Assembly: GCF_042427575.1 (NCBI RefSeq)
Contig: NZ_JBHMFD010000007.1
Span: 248,001 to 312,000 of the forward strand
DNA from: Bergeyella porcorum
Lineage (GTDB): Bacteria > Bacteroidota > Bacteroidia > Flavobacteriales > Weeksellaceae
Direction: 5' to 3'
Length of the DNA: 64,000 bases
Below, piece by piece: positions 42,492 through 50,493 of the stretch. Position 1 is the stretch's first letter; the number at the start of each line of letters is the position of its first letter. A program made the position numbers and the translations under genes. The notes below the pieces were generated by a model. It worked only from the letters and a program-made list of their open reading frames with translations, was not told the DNA's origin and ran no database searches.

Positions 42492-43193
42492 TTAAATATG
42501 GGTATTTTTCATTTCTTCTTCGTAATGCTCTATTTCCTCTGCCGAATTTTCAATCATAATGCTTTTAATGAAAGGATGCTTTTTAAAGTAATTATAAAAG
42601 AAATTGAGAATAGGGGCAAAAATGAGCATATTGAGAATGGTACCTTCTCGGATGGTAAGATAGCCATTAAAGAAAAAATAAAATACCAATGTGGTGGCAA
42701 TGGCGAAAATATCTATTGTCCAGCGGATAACACCAAAGTTCCATTTCTTTTTTTCGGATAAAGCCAAGCAGGCTCCTTCTATCGGAAGGTGTACCAGTCC
42801 CAAAGCTAAGATAGCCCCCACGCCTATGGATGCTAAAAGCGTCCCAGAAAGTAGAAAAACAACCCGTAGCCAATATTGAGATACTTCATAACCTTCTAAA
42901 AGAGCTAAACCAAAATTGATAACAACCCCGATGATAAAGGCAATAGGAATCTGAAGCAACTGACGGATTTTAAAGCCTTTGCCTAAAATCAATACTTGAG
43001 TCCCCACTGCTAAGATATAAACGATAGCGGTAATGGTACCCATCTGGATGTTCATTTTTTTAGAAATATTGAGTAGCATAGAATCTACACTTCCCAAGCC
43101 TATATCTGCCTTTATCATTAGACAAGTAGCAATGGACGCCATTATAACGCCCACAGCAATCACCATTAGATTGTTTGCTAATTTAGAATTCAT
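42492..43193 (-). CDS. YczE/YitT-type membrane protein
   Basis: A 233-residue integral membrane protein with five to six helices, related to the YczE/YyaS group. The conserved region includes the ADIGLGSVDSMLLNISKK loop near residue 30 and GVGAILALGLVHLPIEGACLALSEK near 125. The acidic cytoplasmic tail EEIEHYEEEMKNTHI follows the last helix. Transport activity has been suggested for relatives but no substrate is known. It is upstream of and probably cotranscribed with the exonuclease gene. Confidence 0.78.
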   Translation of the reverse strand: MNSKLANNLMVIAVGVIMASIATCLMIKADIGLGSVDSMLLNISKKMNIQMGTITAIVYILAVGTQVLILGKGFKIRQLLQIPIAFIIGVVINFGLALLEGYEVSQYWLRVVFLLSGTLLASIGVGAILALGLVHLPIEGACLALSEKKKWNFGVIRWTIDIFAIATTLVFYFFFNGYLTIREGTILNMLIFAPILNFFYNYFKKHPFIKSIMIENSAEEIEHYEEEMKNTHI

Positions 43194-43485
43194 ACAGTCA
43201 CAAAGATATTAAAATTTAGCGTTTTCTAAAAAGGCAAATTTTCATTTCTCAAACAAACATATAATCTATTGTGTATTTAACACAACAGGTTCATCATTAT
43301 AAAAAACACACCAATTTACAATATATTATTATTGCCCATTTTTTCATCTAGCTAATATTAATCATAAATATTTAATTATGAATTAATTATACAAAAAACA
43401 TTAATCAATTCATGAAAACAATTACAGAGATATACCTGTGGCATAATTATTGGTAGAATACGGCTCTGTGAAATTTAGTTAAGAA

Positions 43486-44727
43486 ATGAAAAAAATATTT
43501 TTGTCTGTTACTATCCTATCAGGATTTACAGCGATTGCCCAAACTACAGATTATAGCAAAAAAGTTGGTATTAATACCTCTACTCCACAAGCCACATTGG
43601 ATATTTCTGCTACCACTACAGATGGCAGCAAAATAGAAGGACTTCTAATCCCAAGAATTAGCAGATTAGCCGCTCAAACAATGGGGAATTCACAAACAGA
43701 AAAACCTTTAGAATCTACCTTAATATATATTAATGATATTTCTACTGGCACCTTGGCAAGTTCTACTATAAATGTAAGTGCAGTAGGATATTATTATTTT
43801 GATGGTACTCTATGGCAAAAACTAAATTCAAGTAGTGTTTATACTGCGGGAGTTGGTATCCAAACCATTGGTACAGACAATGTAATAAAATCTGAATTTG
43901 TTGATAAAGTTACCGAAGGAATTAATACTGGATATAGAGTTTTAGGTACAGATGGAACCATTGCAGACGCTAATTATGGAAATATAGGAGATAGAGCTAT
44001 TGATTTTAGTATCCAAGATGCTGCTAGTACTAATGGAGCAACAGGTCAATTTTCTTTTGCGGCTGGTCATAAAACTATTGCTTCCAAAAGAGCTTCAGTT
44101 GCTTTTGGTAGAAGCACTACCGCATCTAATGACTCTTCTTTTGCCTCTGGCTATGGCACCACTGCTTCAGGAGATAAATCTTTTGCTGCAAATAACAATT
44201 CTATTGCATTTGGAAGCTATTCCGCTGCATTTGGTGAAAGTACAAAAGCTAATGGAAACGAAAGTTTTGCAATAAATAATAGAACTCTCGCACAAGGAGT
44301 TTCTTCTTTTGCTGCAGGAGTTTCCACAAAGGCTCAAAGCGGAGGGGAAGCATCTTTTGGTTTTAATAATCACACTGTCGGAACCTCATCTACAACTACT
44401 GCTAATAACCAAGATAGTAATATTCAATTATTTTCTGTAGGAAATGGAATGAACACAACATCTTCTAAAACTACCTCTAACGCTTTAGTTATTATGCGTG
44501 ATGGTAAAACGGGCATCAATGCTGGTCAATTAGCTCCTACAGAAGCATTAGATGTAAATGGCTCTATAAAAGTAAGAGGTACTAACTATGCCAATGAAAC
44601 TATTTCTATAGGAAGTGCTTGCTCTAACCCAGGGACAATTACTTATGTAAATGATACTTTCTGGGGTTGTACTTCTTCAAAAGGCTGGCAACAGTTAAAT
44701 AACCAAACTAATTCTATAGGAGACTAA
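43486..44727 (+). CDS. Secreted protein with YadA-head-like beta-roll repeats
   Basis: A 413-residue exported protein (signal peptide to about residue 18, ITAIAQ-type end). Residues 25-45, KVGINTSTPQATLDISA, match a motif frequent in flavobacterial surface and tail-fibre-like proteins. Residues about 195-310 contain roughly 14-residue repeats such as SFAAGHKTIASKRA, SVAFGRSTTASNDS, SFASGYGTTASGDK and SFAINNRTLAQGVS. This is the left-handed beta-roll repeat of YadA and Hia adhesin heads. No YadA membrane anchor and no type 9 sorting domain is present. The C-terminus ends in a two-Cys segment (SACSNPGTITYVNDTFWGC). Likely an adhesin-like surface protein; attachment mode unknown. Confidence 0.75.
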   Translation: MKKIFLSVTILSGFTAIAQTTDYSKKVGINTSTPQATLDISATTTDGSKIEGLLIPRISRLAAQTMGNSQTEKPLESTLIYINDISTGTLASSTINVSAVGYYYFDGTLWQKLNSSSVYTAGVGIQTIGTDNVIKSEFVDKVTEGINTGYRVLGTDGTIADANYGNIGDRAIDFSIQDAASTNGATGQFSFAAGHKTIASKRASVAFGRSTTASNDSSFASGYGTTASGDKSFAANNNSIAFGSYSAAFGESTKANGNESFAINNRTLAQGVSSFAAGVSTKAQSGGEASFGFNNHTVGTSSTTTANNQDSNIQLFSVGNGMNTTSSKTTSNALVIMRDGKTGINAGQLAPTEALDVNGSIKVRGTNYANETISIGSACSNPGTITYVNDTFWGCTSSKGWQQLNNQTNSIGD

Positions 44728-44757
44728 TTAGATACATACTAGGCTAAACGCACGAAA

Positions 44758-45531
44758 TTTATAAACTTCTAATACCACTTAAACCATAAAAACACTCGTA
44801 ACTATTTTAAGGTAATGATGATTAGAGGTGATGGATTTTACTTTTTGATTGTCCATAGCGTTTAAGGTTTCGTAGAGCCATTCTTTGAGAAGCTCCATAT
44901 TTTCAAAAGTCTTGTTTTTAAAGCGTTTTTTTATGTATTGCCAAACTTGTTCACAGGGATTCAATTCTGGACTGTATGGTGGAATATTTATCAGTGCAAT
45001 ATTGGGGGGAATATCGAAGTCTTTGTCTGAATTTTTCTTGACATTGGTTTTCCTAGGAACCTTCAAGACCGATTTGAACTTCGTTCGCATATATTTCCAC
45101 AGCCATTGGTATTCTATCTCAACGCCGTACTGCTTCAAAAGCCACTCTTTCACCTCCACATAACTTGAAAAGGGATTTTTATCGCTCAGAAATCTTTTCT
45201 CTAATTCCTCGTGTATTTCTGGAGTAATCAGTTTTGATGATCTGTTACGCTTCGCAGGGGAGAGCAGCAAAGCGACACCACCTTGTTTGTATTCCTTAAT
45301 CCAATTGAGCAGGGTTTTTCTCGTCACACCAAGGTGTGCGGCAACTTCTTCCAATTTTTTATATTGGTCTGACTTGATAAGAATCAAACTTTCTAAGCGT
45401 TTAGACGGTTTGTATCCTCTCATCTTAGGTATGTAACTCTTAAGCTCTGCTAGGCTCTCTTTTATCTCAAATGCTCTCTTTCTTCCCATATACAAATATA
45501 CGAAAATAAGTGAAATAAAAAGGTTTAATAA
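44758..45531. mobile_element. Internally deleted IS630-family insertion sequence
   Basis: An element of about 775 bases containing the shortened transposase gene at 44779-45489. Imperfect terminal inverted repeats of about 24 bases can be aligned: TTAT-AAAC-TT..CACTTA at the left end and the complement of TTATTAAACCTTTTTATTTCACTTA at the right. The transposase stop lies inside the left repeat. Ends are inferred from these repeats and from the sharp junction with the XRE-gene remnant at 45533. Confidence 0.7.
44779..45489 (-). pseudogene. IS630 transposase lacking its catalytic core
   Basis: The frame encodes 236 residues. The N-terminal helix-turn-helix is clear (LEEVAAHLGVTRKTLLNWIKEYKQGG, residues 47-72), followed by a second winged helix (VKEWLLKQYGVEIEYQWLWKYM). 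At about residue 150 the sequence jumps from KVPRKTNVKKNSDKDF straight to IPPNIALINIPPYSPELNPCEQVW. The final catalytic Glu is kept, but roughly 110-120 residues containing the two catalytic Asp of the DDE domain are missing without a frame break. The protein could still bind element ends but not transpose. Confidence 0.85.
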
Positions 45532-45532
45532 T

Positions 45533-45628
45533 ATCACAGAGCAACTCATCAAAGCAAAAGACCAACTGATAGAGCAATTGCAAAAGGAAATTGCTTTTTT
45601 GAAGGGGGGAGATTATAGTGATGAGTAA
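45533..45628 (+). pseudogene. 3' remnant of a second XRE-regulator gene
   Basis: Thirty-one codons and a stop, in frame, matching the last 32 codons of the XRE gene at 33220-33318: ITEQLIKAKDQLIEQLQKEI, then AFLKGGDYSDE. The first 72 bases differ at a single position; the tail (GDYSDE against RNYTGGE) differs more. The GAGTAATGTGTAAA around the stop is shared as well. It begins exactly where the IS630 right end stops, so the 5' part was removed by the insertion or a later deletion. Confidence 0.88.
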
Positions 45629-45633
45629 TGTGT

Positions 45634-45661
45634 AAAAAAGGCACCGAAAATCCGATGCCTA
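45634..45661 (-). terminator. Terminator of the two-component operon
   Basis: The minus-strand stem AGGCATCG / CGGTGCCT with a 6-base loop is followed by TTTTTT, 18 bases after the response-regulator stop. Confidence 0.82.
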
Positions 45662-45678
45662 TAATGTGTGTATTAGAA

Positions 45679-46365
45679 TTAGTTTTTTACCAAAAGCCTG
45701 AACCCTTCGCCGTGTACATTGATGATTTCTAATCCGTCATCATCTTTCAAGAGTTTGCGAAGTTTGGCGATGTAAACATCCATACTTCTTGCGGTGAAAT
45801 AGTTTTCTTTTTTCCAGATTTTTCTTAGGGCTAAGTCTCTCGGCATAAAATCATTTCGGTGGAGGCATAGCAACTTGAGGAGTTCGTTTTCCTTAGGAGA
45901 GAGTTTGTACTCGTTATCGCCTACGCGGAGTTGTCTTAGCAAAGAATCAAAGAAGATATTACTAATTTTAAACTGCTCTTGCTCTTCGTTTTCCAATGTG
46001 GCACTTCTCTGCAAAATGGCTTTGATTTTATACAAAAGCAATTCGGTATCAAATGGTTTGGTGATATAATCATCGGCTCCTATTTGATAGCCTTTTAGGA
46101 TGTCTTCTCTTAGGTTTTTTGCAGTAAGGAAGATGATGGGGATGTTTTTATCAATTTTTTTCACCTCTTCGGCTAGGGTAAACCCATCTTTTTTGGGCAT
46201 CATCACATCAAAAATGCAGATGTCAAATTCATTTTCGGTAAATTCTTTCAGACCTTGTTCACCATCGGTAGCGAGGGTTACTTCAAAGTTGTTAATCATC
46301 AGATAGTCTTTTAGTACAGCACCGAAACTTTGGTCGTCTTCTACTAATAATATTCTATTGCTCAT
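45679..46365 (-). CDS. OmpR-family response regulator
   Basis: A 228-residue DNA-binding response regulator. The receiver domain (1-120) has acidic pair E9-D10-D11, the phosphoacceptor D53 in IFDVMMPKKDGF, the Thr of IIFLTAKN and the Lys of YITKPFD. The C-terminal winged helix (about 130-225) includes LSPKENELLKLLCLHRNDFM and RSMDVYIAKLRKLL, the recognition region. The histidine kinase gene is 35 bases upstream on the same strand and is its likely partner. Regulated genes are unknown. Confidence 0.94.
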   Translation of the reverse strand: MSNRILLVEDDQSFGAVLKDYLMINNFEVTLATDGEQGLKEFTENEFDICIFDVMMPKKDGFTLAEEVKKIDKNIPIIFLTAKNLREDILKGYQIGADDYITKPFDTELLLYKIKAILQRSATLENEEQEQFKISNIFFDSLLRQLRVGDNEYKLSPKENELLKLLCLHRNDFMPRDLALRKIWKKENYFTARSMDVYIAKLRKLLKDDDGLEIINVHGEGFRLLVKN

Positions 46366-46400
46366 ATTGTTGTCTTTTTTGTTATTAATTACTATTAAAT

Positions 46401-47948
46401 CTATGCCATTGGCAGTTTGATGACAAAAGTGGAGCCGCGTCCTTTGATGGATTCCACGGAAATCTGTCCTTTATGAAGTTCTACAATTTTTTTCACATAG
46501 GACAATCCTAGGCCTTGTCCTTTTACATTGTGAATGTTGCCTGTTTCTTCGCGGAAGAATTTTTCAAAAATTTTATTTTTATTGGCGGCGTCCATTCCAA
46601 TGCCTTTATCAGAGATGGCAATCACATACCAATTGCCTTCATTCTTGGTTTTTATTTTAATTTCTGGCGTTTCGGGAGAGTATTTATTGGCGTTGTCCAG
46701 AAGGTTGATCAGCATATTGGAGAAGTGGAACTCATCTATTTTTACAATGAATTTTTCTGCGGTAAACTCCTTAGACAGTGTGCCATTTCTCTCATTTACA
46801 ATAAGCTGAAAAGATTGCGTGATGCTGTTTATCAGCTCCCTCATATTGGTTTCCTTCAAGAAAAGCTGTACTTCATTGCGTTCTAATTTGGACATATTGA
46901 GTACATTTTCCACTTGTTTTTTCATACGCAAGTTTTCTTGCTTAATGAGTTGCGAATAGTACTTTACTTTTTCTGGATTGGTAGCGATTTTATCATTGGC
47001 TAAGGAGTCGGTTGCCACGGATATGGTTGCTAATGGCGTCTTGAACTCGTGGGACATATTGTTGATAAAATCTGTTTTTACATCGGCAATGCGTTTTTGT
47101 TGCATCATATAGTTGATAGAAGTGATGTAGATACCCAAGATGGTGAGCAATGATAAAAATGTTCCTAAAAGCATAGGGAGATTATTTTTTATCAAAGAGA
47201 AATTTTTTCTTGGAAATACGAGAGAAAGGGTGTAAAGAGGGCGGTCTTTACTGTCTTTGAAGAGGGTATAGTTGTATTTTGTATTGCCTTCTTGTTTCTT
47301 ATAATTTTCGTTGATAATGGAAGTTGGGAGTTGGTTTTTATTGAATACCGCATAGCCAAAAGGGCTGGTAATACCATTGCTTTTCAAGGCGGTTGTTACC
47401 ACAGAATCAATGGTTTGTGGGGAGACTCTTTTTTCAATGGGTCTTTGGTTGCCTTCCACTCGGACAAATTCTCTAAGGCTGAACTCTCCTGTATTGATGG
47501 AAGTATTGAGGGCAGAGGTTAATGTTTGGCGTTTAGATGGGTCCAGTTGCATTTTGATGAGGTTTTCATCCGTCCAAAGTTTGATTCTATTGATGCTATC
47601 ACCTGTGTTAGAAATCGGGAGATTTTCTCTCTCTATAATATTTTTTTGATAGGTAATGGTACGCTTGGTGGCAGAATCTTCGGTCTGCTGGATCACGGTA
47701 GAGCTGGGCATATCATTGCTTGAAACAACGGTTTTACCGAAGTTTTTATATGTTTCATTCAGGAGTTGATTGATTTCAATATCGCCTATGCGTTTCACAG
47801 ATTGTTCTAAAGCAATATTTACTTTATTGGAAAAATCTTGATCTAATGCTCCATAATATTCCTTTAGCCATTTGATTTGCAGTGTGACAAAGACTACTAC
47901 AGAAATGGACATCAGAATAGAAATGATAGGAATAAAACGCTGGTTCAT
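46401..47948 (-). CDS. Sensor histidine kinase
   Basis: A 515-residue membrane kinase. TM1 is residues 7-24 and TM2 about 255-280; the roughly 230 residues between them form a periplasmic sensor domain without a recognised fold. The H-box is FINNMSHEFKTPLATIS with His300. The ATPase domain has NLLDNANKYSPE (N box), ISDKGIGMD (G1) and GQGLGLSYVKKI (G2). It lacks HAMP and PAS domains. It is the first gene of the two-gene operon with the response regulator. The signal sensed is unknown. Confidence 0.94.
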   Translation of the reverse strand: MNQRFIPIISILMSISVVVFVTLQIKWLKEYYGALDQDFSNKVNIALEQSVKRIGDIEINQLLNETYKNFGKTVVSSNDMPSSTVIQQTEDSATKRTITYQKNIIERENLPISNTGDSINRIKLWTDENLIKMQLDPSKRQTLTSALNTSINTGEFSLREFVRVEGNQRPIEKRVSPQTIDSVVTTALKSNGITSPFGYAVFNKNQLPTSIINENYKKQEGNTKYNYTLFKDSKDRPLYTLSLVFPRKNFSLIKNNLPMLLGTFLSLLTILGIYITSINYMMQQKRIADVKTDFINNMSHEFKTPLATISVATDSLANDKIATNPEKVKYYSQLIKQENLRMKKQVENVLNMSKLERNEVQLFLKETNMRELINSITQSFQLIVNERNGTLSKEFTAEKFIVKIDEFHFSNMLINLLDNANKYSPETPEIKIKTKNEGNWYVIAISDKGIGMDAANKNKIFEKFFREETGNIHNVKGQGLGLSYVKKIVELHKGQISVESIKGRGSTFVIKLPMA

Positions 47949-48175
47949 TGTAAATTGTTTTCTTTTTTAAGAAACAAAAGTAATTATTTTAACATTATTA
48001 AAACAAAAAAAGAATAAAAATATTATACGGTTTTTCTTAAAAGAATGTTTTTTAAGAAATTAATTTTAATTCAAAGTGAAAAGCGTTTTGTAAAATGATT
48101 GTATAGGGAAGTCTCACATCTTGTGAAAGCCAAGAGAGTCAAGTTTTTTAGAAATAAAAACTCAATCTAAAATCC

Positions 48176-48183
48176 TATCTTTG
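48176..48183 (+). promoter_or_regulatory. -7 box of the mannosyltransferase-DUF4296-tgt operon
   Basis: TATCTTTG fits TAnnTTTG and lies 8 bases before the start codon, implying a nearly leaderless transcript. The upstream TTTG box is poor. Confidence 0.5.
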
Positions 48184-48191
48184 CACCCGAA

Positions 48192-48908
48192 ATGAAGAAA
48201 CTCGTTATCATTCCTACTTACAATGAAAGGGAAAACATAGAAGCCATCATCTCCGCCGTATTAGGATTGGAGCAAGATTTTCATATCTTAGTGGTAGATG
48301 ATTCCTCGCCAGATGGCACTGCGGATATTGTAAGAGCCTTACAACAGCGTTATTCTCAGAATTTGCACCTTACGGTGAGAACTGTCAAAGATGGTCTGGG
48401 CAAGGCATACCTCCACGGTTTCCGATGGGCATTGGAGCATCAGTATGATTATATCTTTGAGATGGATGCGGATTTTTCTCACAATCCCAATGATTTACCT
48501 CGCCTTTTTGAAGCTTGTCAATTTGCGGATATGGCAGTAGGCTCACGGTATTCACAAGGGGTTAATGTGGTCAATTGGCCTATGGGTAGGGTATTGCTCT
48601 CTTACTTTGCTTCCAAATATGTGAGGCTGATTTTGAGCATTCCCGTACACGATACTACCGCTGGTTTTGTTTGTTTTAAAAGACAAACTTTAGAACAAAT
48701 AGGATTGGATAAGATAAAACTAAAAGGCTATGGTTTTCAAGTAGAGATGAAATATAGAGTTTTCAAAAAAGGATTGAAAATAGTGGAAGTTCCTATTATT
48801 TTTACCAACCGAATGCTGGGCGAAAGCAAGATGAATGGCGGTATCATAGGTGAAGCTATTTTTGGAATATTAAATCTTAGATGGAAATCACTCATCGGAA
48901 AATTATGA
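48192..48908 (+). CDS. Polyprenol-phosphate mannosyltransferase (DPM1-like GT2)
   Basis: A 238-residue family-2 glycosyltransferase. Key residues: LVIIPTYNERENIEAII (sugar-nucleotide site), VVDDSSPDGTADIV, the metal-binding EMDADFSHNPNDLP (DAD, about residue 95) and VGSRYSQGVNVVNWP. This short form without membrane helices resembles dolichol-phosphate mannose synthase and would load mannose on a lipid carrier for extracytoplasmic glycosylation. Flavobacteria O-glycosylate exported proteins, which may be its purpose. The stop overlaps the DUF4296 start by 4 bases (ATGA). Confidence 0.9.
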   Translation: MKKLVIIPTYNERENIEAIISAVLGLEQDFHILVVDDSSPDGTADIVRALQQRYSQNLHLTVRTVKDGLGKAYLHGFRWALEHQYDYIFEMDADFSHNPNDLPRLFEACQFADMAVGSRYSQGVNVVNWPMGRVLLSYFASKYVRLILSIPVHDTTAGFVCFKRQTLEQIGLDKIKLKGYGFQVEMKYRVFKKGLKIVEVPIIFTNRMLGESKMNGGIIGEAIFGILNLRWKSLIGKL

Positions 48909-49300
48909 AACTGATATCTTTTTTTCTGGTTATAATGTTGGTGCTTGGCTCTTGCCGAGAGTCCAAACCTGTCAATGCTCCTCAGCAATTGATTTCTCAA
49001 GATAAGATGGCAGCACTCATTGCTGAATTTGCAGTTAATGACCAGCTACATACCCTCAATGCTAAGGGAAATATGGAGCAGAGTACAAGGTTTATCTTGA
49101 AACAACATCAGGTAACGGCACAGCAGTTTTCAGAAAGTTACCAATATTACCTTTCTAGCCCTAGAAAGTTGGAAAGCATCTTGAAAGAGGCTCAAGACAT
49201 CATCAAGCAAAAAGACCCAGGAGCGGAACAATATATAGAACAACAGCTGAAGCCCCGAAATGAAAAGACAGAGGAGTCAGCACCATTATTAAAGCAATAG
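48905..49300 (+). CDS. DUF4296 lipoprotein
   Basis: A 131-residue lipoprotein (LVIMLVLGSCRESKP, Cys near residue 17). The mature domain is helical: ISQDKMAALIAEFAVNDQ followed by FILKQHQVTAQQFSESYQYYLSSP and LKEAQDIIKQKDP, the DUF4296 pattern found beside the mannosyltransferase gene in flavobacteria. The ATG at 48905 overlaps the previous stop as ATGA, indicating translational coupling; an upstream frame start at 48881 would lie within the previous gene. Function is unknown. Confidence 0.85.
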   Translation: MKLISFFLVIMLVLGSCRESKPVNAPQQLISQDKMAALIAEFAVNDQLHTLNAKGNMEQSTRFILKQHQVTAQQFSESYQYYLSSPRKLESILKEAQDIIKQKDPGAEQYIEQQLKPRNEKTEESAPLLKQ

Positions 49301-49304
49301 ATCA

Positions 49305-50441
49305 ATGAAAAATCAATTTTTTAATATAGTAAAAACCACCGAAAGTAAAGCCAGAGCAGGGGTAATTACCACTGACCACGGTACCATAGAAACCCCTATT
49401 TTTATGCCTGTGGGGACTGTGGCTTCCGTGAAAACAGTGCATCAAAGAGAGTTAAAAGACGATATCAAAGCTCAGATTATCCTAGGAAACACTTATCACC
49501 TTTACCTAAGACCTAAAATGGAAGTGATGCAAGAGGCAGGTGGTCTGCACAAATTTATGAACTGGGATAGACCAATCCTTACGGATTCTGGTGGTTATCA
49601 GGTGTTTTCTCTATCGGATAGCAGAAAGATGACAGAGGAAGGTGTAAAATTCAAATCTCACATCGATGGCAGTTATCATTTCATTTCCCCAGAAAAATCT
49701 ATGGAAATCCAAAGGCAGATAGGAGCAGATATTTTTATGGCATTTGATGAATGTACGCCCTACCCTTGTGAGTACAATCAAGCGAAGGCTTCAATGGAAA
49801 TGACGCACAGGTGGCTGAAGCGTTGCATCAATTGGTGCGAGGAAAATCCTGAAATTTACGGACATAAGCAGCATTTATTTCCTATTGTACAAGGTTCTAC
49901 TTATTCAGATTTGAGAAAGATTTCGGCAGAGTTTATTTCAGAGCAAAATGCAGATGGAAACGCTATTGGTGGCTTATCTGTGGGAGAGCCAGAAGAAGAA
50001 ATGTACCGCATTACCAACGAGGTAACGGATGTTTTACCTGTGGAGAAGCCGCGTTATCTGATGGGGGTAGGCACGCCTTGGAATATCTTAGAAAGCATTG
50101 GGCTTGGGGTGGATATGATGGACTGCGTAATGCCAACCAGAAATGCCAGAAATGGAATGCTCTTCACTTGGCAAGGGGTGATGAACATCAAGAACGAAAA
50201 ATGGAAAAATGATTTTTCTCCATTGGATGAAACGGGGGTTAGCTTTGTAGATAAAGAATATTCCAAAGCCTATGTACGCCATCTTTTTGTAGCAAAAGAA
50301 TATCTGGGCAAGCAAATTGCTTCAGTGCATAACTTGGCATTTTACTTAGATTTGGTAAGAGTGGCAAGGCAGCATATCTTAGCAGGCGATTTTTATGAAT
50401 GGAAAAACAGCATTGTACCTATATTGAAACAAAGACTTTGA
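49305..50441 (+). CDS. tgt: Queuine tRNA-ribosyltransferase
   Basis: A 378-residue tRNA-guanine transglycosylase that exchanges G34 for preQ1. Substrate-site segments are intact: LTDSGGYQVFSLSD with the catalytic-base Asp near residue 91, MAFDECTPYPCEY, GGLSVGEPEEEM, YLMGVGTPWNILE and DMMDCVMPTRNARNG. In the C-terminal zinc region the usual CxCxxC is replaced: SPLDETGVSFVDKEYSKAYVRHL contains no Cys, though the His remains. This looks like a lineage variant, not damage. It sits 4 bases after DUF4296. Confidence 0.94.
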   Translation: MKNQFFNIVKTTESKARAGVITTDHGTIETPIFMPVGTVASVKTVHQRELKDDIKAQIILGNTYHLYLRPKMEVMQEAGGLHKFMNWDRPILTDSGGYQVFSLSDSRKMTEEGVKFKSHIDGSYHFISPEKSMEIQRQIGADIFMAFDECTPYPCEYNQAKASMEMTHRWLKRCINWCEENPEIYGHKQHLFPIVQGSTYSDLRKISAEFISEQNADGNAIGGLSVGEPEEEMYRITNEVTDVLPVEKPRYLMGVGTPWNILESIGLGVDMMDCVMPTRNARNGMLFTWQGVMNIKNEKWKNDFSPLDETGVSFVDKEYSKAYVRHLFVAKEYLGKQIASVHNLAFYLDLVRVARQHILAGDFYEWKNSIVPILKQRL

Positions 50442-50493
50442 TTTAGGTTAAAAGAACAAAAAGTTAGGTAGAAAAATAATATCACTGTTGCTA

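Noticed and set aside
43194..43485. Hidden RNA or small gene before the YadA-like protein gene
   Set aside because: Only AT-rich sequence and a 6-bp inverted repeat (TTGTGT/ACACAA at 43269) were seen; neither a stable structure nor a credible frame.
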